DNA from: Prauserella halophila
GTDB taxonomy: Bacteria > Actinomycetota > Actinomycetes > Mycobacteriales > Pseudonocardiaceae
Reading direction: 5' to 3'
DNA: 64,000 bases
Assembly (NCBI RefSeq): GCF_024171895.1
Contig: NZ_JAMTCQ010000009.1
Location: 1,241,285-1,305,284 of the forward strand
A program made the position numbers and the translations under genes. The notes below the pieces were generated by a model. It was not told the origin of the DNA. It made no database searches and was given only the letters and a program-made list of their open reading frames with translations. Positions 50,400 through 58,948 of the stretch are shown piece after piece; the first letter of the stretch is position 1; every line of letters starts with the position of its first letter.

Positions 50400-50684
50400 G
50401 TGGATGCGGTCCGGATGGTCTTTTATTGGCTGCTCTTTGTCGTTTGGCTCCTGCTCATGGCGCGGATCGTCGTGGAGCTTGTACGGGCTTTCGCGCGCGA
50501 GTGGCGACCTGAGGGAGGGGTTGCGGTCGCGGTCGAGAGCATCTACACAGTGACAGACCCACCGGTCAAGCTCGTACGACGTGTCATTCCCGTCGTACGG
50601 ATCGGCGGCGTGGGCCTGGACTTATCGATTATGGTGCTGCTGTTGGTTGTGTTCATACTGATGCAACTGGCGCTACCCGGGTGA
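50400..50684 (+). CDS. YggT family membrane protein
   Basis: 94 aa with two membrane helices (about 3-25 and 72-93) flanking a short loop with VYTVTDPPVKLVRRVIPVVRIGGVGLDLS, here quoted as TDPPVKLVRRVIP, the YggT signature. YggT proteins occur between sepF and divIVA in most Gram-positive dcw clusters; a role in osmotic or ionic stress or in division has been suggested but not defined. Confidence 0.9.
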   Translation: MDAVRMVFYWLLFVVWLLLMARIVVELVRAFAREWRPEGGVAVAVESIYTVTDPPVKLVRRVIPVVRIGGVGLDLSIMVLLLVVFILMQLALPG

Positions 50685-50733
50685 CGGGGAACCCGGATCG
50701 TCCGACAGCCCATGGAGTGCGTGAGGTGATCTG

Positions 50734-51687
50734 ATGTCGTTGACCCCTGCTGACGTGCATAACGTCGCGTTCAGCAAGCCGCCTATCGGCAAGCGGGGCT
50801 ACAACGAGGACGAGGTGGATGCGTTCCTCGACCTGGTGGAGACGGAACTTGCCCGGTTGATCGAGGACAACAACGAGCTGCGGCAGCAGGTCGAGCAGCT
50901 CGACGCCGAGCTGGAGTCGACCCGCGGTGAGCTGGAGTCGGCGAAGGCGGGCGGTACCGCGTCCGCGCCGGCGGCCCAGTCCGCTCCGCAGCGCGGTTCC
51001 ACCGACGAGGCCCCGTCGCGCCGGCTCGCTCCGGTGCCGCCCCCGTCGTCGACCGAGCAGACGCAGGCCGCGGCCGCGGCCGCGGGCCTGCTCGGTGGTG
51101 AGAACGGCGAGCCGAATGTGCAGGCCGCCAAGGTCCTGGGCCTGGCCCAGGAGATGGCCGACCGGCTGACCGCCGAGGCCAAGACCGAGTCCGACGGCAT
51201 GCTCGCCGAAGCCAGGACGAAGTCCGAACAGTTGCTGTCGGATGCCCGCTCGAAGGCGGACTCGATGGTCAACGAGGCGCGAACGCGCGCCGAGAGCATG
51301 CTCAACGACGCACGGACCCGGGCGGAGACGCTCGAGCGTCAGGCGCGCGACAAGGCGACCACACTGGATCGCGAGGCGCAGCGCAAGTACACCGAGACCA
51401 TGAACAACCTGAACACCGAGAAGGGCGAGCTCAACAAGAAGATCGAGGAACTGCGCACGATCGAGCGGGAGTACCGTACGCGGCTCCGCGGGTTCCTGGA
51501 ATCGCAGTTGCGTGAGCTCGACGATCGTGGTTCGGCAGCACCGGCATCGGCGTCGGCATCGACGTCCTCGTCGTCCGAATCCGAGTCCTCGTCCTCCTCC
51601 TCGACCAACAGCTCGAGCTCGAGTTCGAACTCCTCGAACGGGAACCAGCAGGGCTACTCGTTCGGTCCGCGGGCCGAAGCGGGCTGA
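50734..51687 (+). CDS. wag31: Polar growth protein Wag31 (DivIVA)
   Basis: Marks curved polar membrane and directs tip growth. The N-terminal membrane-binding DivIVA domain (about 1-65; [34 protein letters not shown]) is followed by a Ser/Ala/Pro linker (75-118) and a long coiled coil (about 120-265; [21 protein letters not shown] repeats). The last 45 residues are nearly all Ser, Glu and Asn. 317 aa, longer than the roughly 260 aa of mycobacterial Wag31. GAGGTGA ribosome site. Confidence 0.94.
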   Translation: MSLTPADVHNVAFSKPPIGKRGYNEDEVDAFLDLVETELARLIEDNNELRQQVEQLDAELESTRGELESAKAGGTASAPAAQSAPQRGSTDEAPSRRLAPVPPPSSTEQTQAAAAAAGLLGGENGEPNVQAAKVLGLAQEMADRLTAEAKTESDGMLAEARTKSEQLLSDARSKADSMVNEARTRAESMLNDARTRAETLERQARDKATTLDREAQRKYTETMNNLNTEKGELNKKIEELRTIEREYRTRLRGFLESQLRELDDRGSAAPASASASTSSSSESESSSSSSTNSSSSSSNSSNGNQQGYSFGPRAEAG

Positions 51688-51739
51688 CGAGCTGCCCGGC
51701 GGCTCCATCGGCACCGCCGGGCCGACGTGTTCACCGGGA

Positions 51740-51785
51740 GAGACGGTTCCGACACCCTGAGGAAGGGGTCGGGGCCGTCTTTTTC
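51740..51785 (+). terminator. Intrinsic terminator after wag31
   Basis: Arms AGACGG-CCGAC and GTCGG-CCGTCT pair around a short loop, directly followed by TTTTT. It separates the dcw block from the next gene. Confidence 0.85.
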
Positions 51786-51806
51786 TTGCTCGTGTTGTAA
51801 TTCACT

Positions 51807-52481
51807 GTGCTCTACATCGTTCTGATTCTCGTGCTGGGTGCGCTCGGCCTCGTGGTCGCGGCGCTGATCACCGCCGACTCGCTGTGGGCCTGGGTCTCGC
51901 TGGGCGTGTCCGTGCTCGCGGCGATCCTGCTGGTGATCGACTGGTGGCGGCGCCGGTCGGCAGGTGGGGACGCGAAACCGGAGGCTGCAGGCGACACGGC
52001 CGAATCCGACACAGCGGAATCCGAGAACGCCGAGTCCGAGAACGCCGAGTCCGCGAAGACGGCCGCCGTTGCGGACTCGGCTGCCGACCGGGACTTCGCC
52101 GACTCCGACCATTCCGCCGAGTCCGCCGACGATGCTGACAATGCCGAGGATGCCGACGTCGACGAGGATGCCGACGCGGCCGTGGACGACGGGCAGACGG
52201 AGCTGATCGCCGTCGAGGGCGATCTGGCCGACCCGGACGACGAACCGGCCACGGAGGACTCGTCCGCCGCCGATGCGCGACTCATGGAGCTGCTCGAGGA
52301 CGAGGTCGTGGTCGTGGACGAGCGGCCGCGATACCACCTCGGCGAGTGCACGTGGCTCCAGGCGCGCGAGACGATCCCGTTGCCGGCCAGAGAGGCCAGG
52401 GAGCTGGGGTTCAGCCCGTGCGGACGGTGCAGCCCGGACGCGACGCTCGCCGCACGGCACCGCGACTCCGCGGGCACCTGA
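51807..52481 (+). CDS. Membrane protein with C-terminal YHxxxC...CxxC motif
   Basis: Not assigned to a named family. Two closely spaced membrane helices (about 2-20 and 26-44) precede a 110-residue acidic repeat region (TAESENAESENAES, DADNAEDADVDED). A C-terminal module of about 50 residues reads YHLGECTWLQ, IPLPAREARELGFSPCGRC, so Cys/His spacing is YHx3C...PCxxC. The same pattern occurs as a small add-on domain in Ada-like and nuclease or ComEC-type proteins and may bind a metal. GTG start; the region upstream has no clear ribosome site. Similar proteins appear between wag31 and ileS in related actinobacteria as far as I recall. Confidence 0.7.
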   Translation: MLYIVLILVLGALGLVVAALITADSLWAWVSLGVSVLAAILLVIDWWRRRSAGGDAKPEAAGDTAESDTAESENAESENAESAKTAAVADSAADRDFADSDHSAESADDADNAEDADVDEDADAAVDDGQTELIAVEGDLADPDDEPATEDSSAADARLMELLEDEVVVVDERPRYHLGECTWLQARETIPLPAREARELGFSPCGRCSPDATLAARHRDSAGT

Positions 52482-52519
52482 TGCTCCGCGCCGGGACCGG
52501 TTACCCTGAACACACAACT

Positions 52520-52635
52520 TGAACAGACAAGGCACCTGAACAGACAAGGCGCCTGAACAGACAAGGCGCCTGAACAGACAAGGCGCCTGAACAGACAAGG
52601 CGCCTGAACAGACAAGGCGCCTGAACAGACAAGGC
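52520..52635 (+). repeat. Seven 17-bp tandem repeats in the ileS leader
   Basis: The core TGAACAGACAAGGC begins at 52520, 52537, 52554, 52571, 52588, 52605 and 52622, exactly 17 bp apart. Units 2-7 are almost identical, with CGCC or GCGC joining them, and unit 1 starts TT. The last unit runs directly into the first bases of the T-box. There are no spacers, so it is not a CRISPR array. It behaves like a VNTR. Confidence 0.95.
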
Positions 52636-52880
52636 GATGATCCGGCCATCACCGGGGAGCTTCCGGAAGAACGGACGCCGCGTGGCGACACGCCCACGGC
52701 GACTCAGTAGAACCGGACGGCAGCGGCCCGTCACAGCCGCCGAACGAGAGGTCCGCGCGACCGGCGCGGACAAACGGGGTGGTACCGCGGAACGTGCGCT
52801 CACGTGGCGCACGCGTCGTCCCCGTGTGGGCCGGAAGGCCCGTACGGCAACACGGACATTTTCCGCGAGGAGCACACCGG
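52632..52880 (+). promoter_or_regulatory. Translational T-box riboswitch for ileS
   Basis: Senses uncharged tRNA-Ile and controls ileS translation, as in other actinobacteria. The universal T-box bulge motif GGGTGGTACCGCGG is at 52777-52790. A short stem I region (52634-52675) contains two AUC isoleucine codon triplets (52640-52642 and 52648-52650). A GAGAGG-flanked GC hairpin (52749-52771) serves as stem III. Downstream of the bulge a GC-rich hairpin region and the GAGGAG ribosome site are positioned for sequestration; I see no U-tract terminator, which supports translational rather than transcriptional control. Exact base pairing was not modelled. Confidence 0.85.
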
Positions 52881-55800
52881 ATGTACCCCAAGGCATCCGT
52901 CGGCGGGCAGCCCGCTGACGAGGTCCCGTCGCAGCCGTCCTTTCCCGCCTTGGAAAAGGACATCCTGGCTTACTGGGAGAGCGACCGCACTTTTCAGGCG
53001 AGCATCGAGGCGCGCGATGCGGGCACCGGCGGTGACAACGAGTACGTCTTCTACGACGGTCCGCCGTTCGCCAACGGTCTGCCGCACTACGGCCACCTGC
53101 TGACCGGGTACGTCAAGGACATCGTTCCCCGCTACCAGACGATGCGGGGCAAGCGGGTCGAGCGCCGGTTCGGCTGGGACACCCACGGTCTGCCCGCCGA
53201 GCTCGAAGCGGAGAAGCAGCTCGGCATCACCGACAAGTCGCAGATCGACGAGATGGGCATCGCCGAGTTCAACCGGGCGTGCCGTGAATCGGTGCTGCGC
53301 TACACCGCCGAGTGGCAGGACTACGTCACCCGGCAGGCGCGGTGGGTCGATTTCGACAACGACTACAAGACGCTCGACGTCACCTACATGGAATCGGTGA
53401 TCTGGGCGTTCAAGCGGCTGTGGGACAAGGGCCTGGTCTACGAGGGCTACCGGGTGCTGCCGTACTGCTGGCGTGACGAGACGCCGTTGTCCAACCACGA
53501 GCTGCGGATGGACGACGACGTCTACCAGTCGCGGCAGGACCCGGCGGTGACCATCGGCTACCGCGTCGAGGGCAACGACAGCGAGCTGGACGGCGCGCAT
53601 CTGCTCATCTGGACCACCACGCCGTGGACCGTGCCGTCCAATCTGGCCACGGCCGTGCACCCGGACGTGGACTACGTCCAGGTCGCCGACGCCGACGGCA
53701 GGCGGTTCGTGCTCGCCGAAGCCCGCCTCGGTGCCTATGAGAAGGAGCTCGGCGAACAGCCGTCGGTCATCGCCCGGTACAAGGGATCCGACCTGCTCGG
53801 CACCCGCTACGCGCCGCCGTTCCCGTATTTCGTCGGCAGGGAGCACGCCCACCGGGTGCTGTCGGCCGACTACGTGACCACCGACGACGGCACGGGTATC
53901 GTCCACATCGCCCCCGCCTACGGTGACGAGGACAAGGTCGTCACCGACGCCGCCGGTATCGTTCCCGCGACGCCGGTCGACGCCAGGGGCCGGTTCGACG
54001 CGCAGGTGCCCGACTACGAGGGCCAGCAGGTGTTCGAGGCCAACCCGAACATCATCCGCGATCTGAAAAGCGGCACCGGATCGGCCGCGCAGCAGGGCGC
54101 GATCCTGCTGCGGCACGAGACCTACGAGCACAGCTATCCGCACTGCTGGCGGTGCCGGAACCCGCTCATCTACCGCGCCGTGTCGTCGTGGTTCGTGGCG
54201 GTGACCGAGTTCAAGGACCGGATGGTCGAGCTGAACCAGCAGATCACCTGGTACCCGGACCACATCAAGGACGGCCAGTTCGGCAAGTGGCTCGAGAACG
54301 CCCGCGACTGGTCGATCTCGCGCAACCGCTACTGGGGCACGCCGATCCCGGTGTGGGTCTCCGACGACCCGAATCACCCGCGCGTCGACGTCTACGGCTC
54401 GCTCGACGAGCTGGAGCGCGACTTCGGGGTGCGGCCCGCCGACCTGCACCGGCCGTACATCGACGAGCTCACCCGGCCGAACCCGGACGATCCGACGGGC
54501 GCCTCGACGATGCGCCGCGTGCCGGACGTGCTGGACGTGTGGTTCGACTCCGGGTCGATGCCGTACGCCCAGGTGCATTACCCGTTCGAGAACACCGAGT
54601 GGTTCGAGCACCACTACCCGGGTGATTTCATCGTCGAGTACATCGGCCAGACCCGCGGCTGGTTCTACACGCTGCACGTGCTGGCGACGGCGCTGTTCGA
54701 CCGGCCGTCGTTCCGGACCTGTGTCTCGCACGGCATCGTGCTCGGCTCCGACGGCCAGAAGATGTCGAAGTCGCTGCGGAACTACCCGGACGTCAACGAG
54801 GTGTTCGACCGGGACGGTTCCGACGCGATGCGCTGGTACCTGATGGCGAGCCCGATTCTGCGCGGCGGCAACCTGGTGGTGACGGAGAAGGGCATCCGCG
54901 ACGCGGTGCGCCAGGCGGTGCTGCCGCTGTGGAACTCGTACTACTTCCTCGCGTTGTACGCGAACGCCGAGGGCATCGACGGAACATCGGTCACCGACGC
55001 TGAAGCGATGGCTCGGGCCTGCAAGCAGCCCTCGCGGCACGTGCTGGACCGCTACATCCTCGCCAAGACCCGCGAACTCGTCGTCGACGCGCAGTCCGCA
55101 ATGGACAGCTACGACATCGCGGGGGCGTGCGCGACACTGCGGGACTACCTCGAGGTGCTGACCAACTGGTACGTGCGGCGCTCTCGTGATCGGTTCTGGG
55201 CGGGCGAGAAGGCCGCGGTCGACACGTTGCACACGGTCCTGGAGACGGTGTGCCGGGTGGCGGCACCGTTGTTGCCGATGACGACGGAGGTGGTGTGGCG
55301 CGGGCTGACCGGCGGGCGGTCGGTGCACCTGGCCGACTGGCCGGACGCCGAGTCGCTGCGGGCCGACCACGAGCTCGTCACGGCGATGGACCGCGTGCGG
55401 CAGGTGTGCTCGTCGGCGCTGTCGCTGCGCAAGGCGAACAAGCTGCGGGTGCGGCTGCCGTTGGCCTCACTGCTCGTGGCCGCCGAGGACGCCGAGGTGC
55501 TGCGGCCGTTCGCGGACATCGTCGCCGATGAGGTGAACGTCAAGTCGGTCGAGCTGACCACCGACGTCGCCGCCCACGGGGCGTTCGAGGTCGCGGTCAA
55601 CGCCCGTGCTGCGGGGCCGCGGCTGGGCAAGGACGTGCAGACCGTGATCAAGGCGGTGAAGGCGGGGGACTGGTCCGTCACGTCCGAGGGCGCGGTCGTC
55701 GCGGCCGGCATCGAGCTGGCCGAGGGCGAGTACGAACGCAGGCTGGTCGCCTCGGGCGAGGGAGTCGCGGGTGAGCTGCCCGGCGGCTCGGGACTGGTGC

Positions 55801-56090
55801 TGCTCGAGACCGCGGTGACGCCGGAACTGGCGGCCGAGGGTGTGGCGCGCGACCTGGTCCGGGTCGTGCAGCAGGCCCGCCGCGATGCGGGGCTCGACGT
55901 GGCCGACCGCATCACGCTGACGATCGATGCGTCGGACGCGGTTGCCGAGGCGGCGCGGGTGCACCAGGAATTCGTGGCCTCGGAGACCCTGGCCGCCGAC
56001 GTGGAGTACGGGGCGGCGAGCGACGGGTTCGCCGGTGCGGTCGGTGACGGGGACAAGGTGACCGTCGCGGTGCGCAAGCACGCGGGCTGA
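52881..56090 (+). CDS. ileS: Isoleucyl-tRNA synthetase IleS
   Basis: Class I synthetase charging tRNA-Ile. HIGH motif PHYGH at 68-72, CP1 editing domain with [18 protein letters not shown] at 627-631, then the anticodon-binding domain. 1069 aa; the C-terminal part lacks a clear zinc finger, and together with the length this resembles the eukaryotic-like IleS type found in actinobacteria and some mupirocin-resistant bacteria. Start at the ATG 52881 with GAGGAG 8 nt upstream; the open frame from 52779 only covers the T-box. Confidence 0.96.
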   Translation: MYPKASVGGQPADEVPSQPSFPALEKDILAYWESDRTFQASIEARDAGTGGDNEYVFYDGPPFANGLPHYGHLLTGYVKDIVPRYQTMRGKRVERRFGWDTHGLPAELEAEKQLGITDKSQIDEMGIAEFNRACRESVLRYTAEWQDYVTRQARWVDFDNDYKTLDVTYMESVIWAFKRLWDKGLVYEGYRVLPYCWRDETPLSNHELRMDDDVYQSRQDPAVTIGYRVEGNDSELDGAHLLIWTTTPWTVPSNLATAVHPDVDYVQVADADGRRFVLAEARLGAYEKELGEQPSVIARYKGSDLLGTRYAPPFPYFVGREHAHRVLSADYVTTDDGTGIVHIAPAYGDEDKVVTDAAGIVPATPVDARGRFDAQVPDYEGQQVFEANPNIIRDLKSGTGSAAQQGAILLRHETYEHSYPHCWRCRNPLIYRAVSSWFVAVTEFKDRMVELNQQITWYPDHIKDGQFGKWLENARDWSISRNRYWGTPIPVWVSDDPNHPRVDVYGSLDELERDFGVRPADLHRPYIDELTRPNPDDPTGASTMRRVPDVLDVWFDSGSMPYAQVHYPFENTEWFEHHYPGDFIVEYIGQTRGWFYTLHVLATALFDRPSFRTCVSHGIVLGSDGQKMSKSLRNYPDVNEVFDRDGSDAMRWYLMASPILRGGNLVVTEKGIRDAVRQAVLPLWNSYYFLALYANAEGIDGTSVTDAEAMARACKQPSRHVLDRYILAKTRELVVDAQSAMDSYDIAGACATLRDYLEVLTNWYVRRSRDRFWAGEKAAVDTLHTVLETVCRVAAPLLPMTTEVVWRGLTGGRSVHLADWPDAESLRADHELVTAMDRVRQVCSSALSLRKANKLRVRLPLASLLVAAEDAEVLRPFADIVADEVNVKSVELTTDVAAHGAFEVAVNARAAGPRLGKDVQTVIKAVKAGDWSVTSEGAVVAAGIELAEGEYERRLVASGEGVAGELPGGSGLVLLETAVTPELAAEGVARDLVRVVQQARRDAGLDVADRITLTIDASDAVAEAARVHQEFVASETLAADVEYGAASDGFAGAVGDGDKVTVAVRKHAG

Positions 56091-56145
56091 GGCGTCGATG
56101 CGCGGGCCGGCCTGCGGTGCCGGCCTGCCGAGCCGCCCGGGCGGG

Positions 56146-56173
56146 CCGGAGATGAAGACGTTTTCATCTCCGG
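56146..56173. promoter_or_regulatory. 11-bp inverted repeat upstream of the two-component operon
   Basis: CCGGAGATGAA and TTCATCTCCGG are perfect arms around a 6-nt spacer, 55 bp after ileS and 40 bp before the poly-Asp gene. TCATCTCCGG is repeated imperfectly as TCATCCGG immediately after. It could terminate ileS transcription or be the response regulator's binding site; the direct repeat favours the second. Confidence 0.6.
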
Positions 56174-56212
56174 CTCATCCGGGCTTCGCCGTTGCGGGGG
56201 AGGGTGGACGCC

Positions 56213-56575
56213 ATGAAACCGACACCGAGGGCGCTGGCGCTCGTCGCCGTGCTGGCCCTTCCGGTCGCCGCGGTGGTCGTGACACTGCTGCTGCGCGGTT
56301 CCGGCGAGCCGGTCAACGAGCACCCGGTGGTCCGCATCGGCGGAGCCGACGGCTCGCGCAGTGAACTGCCGTCGCTCGGGTCCGACGACACCCTGCCGGC
56401 CTCGCCTGATCCGAGCTCCGGTTCCGACGGGCCGGAACGGCCGCCCCGGTCACCTGCGAATCCCCGGTCGACCCATGTCGTCCCGCCACCGCCGCCGGTC
56501 GATGACGACGACGATGACGACGACGAGGGAGACGACGACCGGGACGACGACCGGGACGACGATGACGACGACTGA
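56213..56575 (+). CDS. Small membrane-anchored or secreted protein with poly-Asp tail
   Basis: 120 aa, no family recognised. One hydrophobic segment (about 7-27) works as an uncleaved anchor or signal peptide, followed by an outside domain of about 65 residues and a Pro run (PPPPP at 91-95). The tail from 97 to the end is almost pure Asp with a few Arg, Glu and Gly. ATG at 56213 has GGGAGG upstream; an earlier ATG at 56192 is less likely. It lies 38 bp before a sensor kinase gene. The acidic tail could bind divalent cations and feed a signal to the kinase; this is inference. Confidence 0.75.
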   Translation: MKPTPRALALVAVLALPVAAVVVTLLLRGSGEPVNEHPVVRIGGADGSRSELPSLGSDDTLPASPDPSSGSDGPERPPRSPANPRSTHVVPPPPPVDDDDDDDDEGDDDRDDDRDDDDDD

Positions 56576-56613
56576 CCGGTTTCGCCGATCCCGGTCGCTC
56601 CGCACGGTGGCCG

Positions 56614-58125
56614 ATGCCTGACGTCTTCGCCACGCAGGAGTTCGCTGGCCCCGGCGCCGGAGGCGGTGCCTCGAGTTCCGAGGGCAGGCCCTCGCCCGGA
56701 CGCAGGCGGGGGACCCGGATCCCCGCCAGACTGCAGATCATGGGCTGGCTCGCCGCCGTCATGGCGGCGGGACTGGCCACGGTCGTGCTGCTGGTGGTCG
56801 AGTTTGAGTACCGCGCGATCGACGATCGGGTCAACGCCGCGCTGGCCCAGGACGCCCAGGAGTTCCGTCGGTTCGCCGAGGCGGGCCTGGACCCGATGAC
56901 CGGCCGGCCGGTGACCGATCCGAACGACCTGTTCTATCGCCACCTGAGCAGTCAGTACCCGGACGACGCCGAGATCATGCTGGGTATCCGGCGCACCGGT
57001 GGCGGGATCGAGGCGATCCGGCAGGCCGACGAGACGTTCCGGGACGTCCGGCTCTCCGATGCGCTGCTGCGCGACATCGTCTCGCGCGACGACACCACGG
57101 GGACCGTGGCGACACCTGCCGGCGAGCTGCGCTGGCTGCGGGTCGAGGTGCTGCCCCGCCAGGGCGGCACCGAGGCGGATGCCTGGTTCGTCAGCGGATA
57201 CTTCGTCGACGAGGTCAGGGCGGAGTCGAGCGCGACGGTGCAGACCCTGATCGTCGTCAGCGGCGTCGCGCTCGTGTTGGCCGCAGGGGTGTCGTGGTTG
57301 GTCGCGGGGCAGATTCTCGCTCCGGTCAACACGGTACGGAAGGCGGCGGGCCGGCTCACCGAGGCCGACCTGACGCGGCGGATCCGGGTCGAAGGCCGGG
57401 ACGACGTCGCCGCGCTGGCCGAACAGTTCAACGCGATGCTGGACCGGTTGGAGCGGGCGTTCGACACGCGCAGGCAGTTCCTCGACGACGCAGGCCACGA
57501 GCTGCGCACCCCGATCACGATCGTGCGCGGGAATCTCGAGCTGATGGGCGACGATCCGGCCGAACGCGCCGAGGTCGTGCGCCTGTGCACCGGTGAACTC
57601 GACCGGATGGCGCGGATCGTGGACGATCTGTTGTTGCTCGCGAAGGCCGAGCAGCCCGACTTCGTCCATCCGGAATGGACGTCCGTGCCGGAACTGACGA
57701 GCGACATCGACGCGAAGGTGCGGGCGATCGCACCGCGCGGGTGGACACTCGAGGCGATCGGGGAGGGAGACGCCTGGGTCGACTCGCAGCGCGTCACCCA
57801 GGCGATGGTGCAGTTGGCGCAGAATGCGGTTCAGCACACCACCGAGGGTGCGGCGATCCGTATCGGTTCGGCCGTCGGCGGACAGTCCGTGTCGTTCTGG
57901 GTCAGTGACACCGGTCCCGGGCTGGAGGCCGGGGACGCCGACCGGATCTTCGACAGGTTCGTACGAGGCGGGGCCGGTGCCCGCGACGGTACGGGCGCCG
58001 GTCTGGGCCTGGCGATCGTGCAGGCGATCGCCGATGCGCACCACGGACAGGTGCGGGTGATGTCGGCACCGGGACAGGGTGCGACGTTCGGGTTCGAGTT
58101 GCCGCTGCGGGGAGGAGACCGATGA
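56614..58125 (+). CDS. Sensor histidine kinase
   Basis: Membrane kinase of a two-component system. Cytoplasmic N-terminus (1-40), TM1 (about 42-64), extracytoplasmic sensor domain of about 145 residues with no recognised fold, TM2 (about 210-232), HAMP (232-284), H-box DAGHELRTP with phospho-acceptor His295, then N-box AQNAVQHT, G-boxes DTGPGL and GTGAGLGLAIVQ. 503 aa. Its stop overlaps the response regulator start by 4 bp. Confidence 0.93.
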   Translation: MPDVFATQEFAGPGAGGGASSSEGRPSPGRRRGTRIPARLQIMGWLAAVMAAGLATVVLLVVEFEYRAIDDRVNAALAQDAQEFRRFAEAGLDPMTGRPVTDPNDLFYRHLSSQYPDDAEIMLGIRRTGGGIEAIRQADETFRDVRLSDALLRDIVSRDDTTGTVATPAGELRWLRVEVLPRQGGTEADAWFVSGYFVDEVRAESSATVQTLIVVSGVALVLAAGVSWLVAGQILAPVNTVRKAAGRLTEADLTRRIRVEGRDDVAALAEQFNAMLDRLERAFDTRRQFLDDAGHELRTPITIVRGNLELMGDDPAERAEVVRLCTGELDRMARIVDDLLLLAKAEQPDFVHPEWTSVPELTSDIDAKVRAIAPRGWTLEAIGEGDAWVDSQRVTQAMVQLAQNAVQHTTEGAAIRIGSAVGGQSVSFWVSDTGPGLEAGDADRIFDRFVRGGAGARDGTGAGLGLAIVQAIADAHHGQVRVMSAPGQGATFGFELPLRGGDR

Positions 58126-58781
58126 GCCGCATCCTGATCGCCGAGGACGAGGCGAAGATCGCCGCGTTCATCGAGAAGGGGCTGCGTTCCAACGGCTTCA
58201 CCACGACGGTGGTCGAGGACGGCGATACCGCGCTCGCGCAGGTCGTGGCAGGCGAGTTCGATCTGGTGGTGCTCGATCTGGGGCTGCCCAAACGTGACGG
58301 TTTCGCCGTGCTGCAGGCGATGCGGCGCGCCCACGTGCACGTTCCCGTGATCATCCTGACCGCTCGCGACACCGTGCACGACACGGTCGCGGGTCTCGAA
58401 GGCGGCGCGGACGACTACATGACCAAGCCGTTCCGGTTCGAGGAACTGCTCGCGCGCGTGCGGCTGCGGCTGCGCTCGTCGGAGCGCGCGCCCGAGGTCA
58501 CGGTGCTGCGGCACGGGGATTTGTCCCTCGACCTGCGGACCCGCCGTGCCGAAACCCCCGACGGGGTCATCGACCTCACGGCGCGCGAGTTCTCGCTGCT
58601 CGAGCTGTTCCTGCGGCATCCGGGCCAGGTCCTCTCGCGGGAGCAGATGCTCTCCCACGTGTGGGGGTACGACTTCGATCCCGGCTCCAACGTCGTGGAC
58701 GTCTACGTGCGGACGCTGCGCCGCAAACTCGGCCAGGACCGCATCGTCACCGTGCGGGGCATGGGCTACCGCCTCGACTGA
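58122..58781 (+). CDS. OmpR/PhoB-family response regulator
   Basis: Receiver domain (1-115) with acidic pair in AEDE, phospho-acceptor Asp52 in VLDLGLP and TKPF Lys. The C-terminal winged helix (125-219) ends with DVYVRTLRRKLGQDRIVTVRGMGYRLD. Cognate of the overlapping kinase gene. Candidate target: the inverted and direct repeats at 56146-56180 in front of its own operon. Confidence 0.94.
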   Translation: MSRILIAEDEAKIAAFIEKGLRSNGFTTTVVEDGDTALAQVVAGEFDLVVLDLGLPKRDGFAVLQAMRRAHVHVPVIILTARDTVHDTVAGLEGGADDYMTKPFRFEELLARVRLRLRSSERAPEVTVLRHGDLSLDLRTRRAETPDGVIDLTAREFSLLELFLRHPGQVLSREQMLSHVWGYDFDPGSNVVDVYVRTLRRKLGQDRIVTVRGMGYRLD

Positions 58782-58878
58782 CGGAGTGGCTCGACTGCCG
58801 GCGCCGAGGAGCCGACGCCGGGTGCGGCCGATGTCACCCGCCGCCCCGGCTGTGGCGGCCCGCGGCATCGCCGCCCGT

Positions 58879-58926
58879 TACCGTAATGCCATGAACGGCA
58901 CACGGACCGTACGGTCACGCCGATAG
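58879..58926 (+). promoter_or_regulatory. Promoter with possible leaderless 11-residue ORF upstream of the antiporter
   Basis: TACCGT (58879-58884) is followed 6 nt later by an ATG at 58891 that opens MNGTRTVRSRR, stopping at 58926. The geometry matches other leaderless starts in this window. The antiporter start follows 22 bp further with its own GAGGGA box, so the short frame may be a regulatory uORF or only coincide with the transcription start. Confidence 0.45.
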
Positions 58927-58948
58927 ACGACAGCGAGGGACAGACGGC

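Larger units (their letters stand above)
52482..52880 (+). other. ileS leader region
   Basis: These 399 bp contain no protein gene. In order they hold a candidate -10 TACCCT (52502-52507), seven 17-bp tandem repeats (52520-52635), and a T-box element running to the ileS ribosome site GAGGAG. Confidence 0.75.

Noticed and set aside
52520-52635. Possible CRISPR array
   Set aside because: Units of 17 bp are contiguous with no unique spacers, and no cas genes are present.
52800-55370. 856-codon open frame on the minus strand opposite ileS
   Set aside because: Shadow of ileS; no ribosome site or homology.
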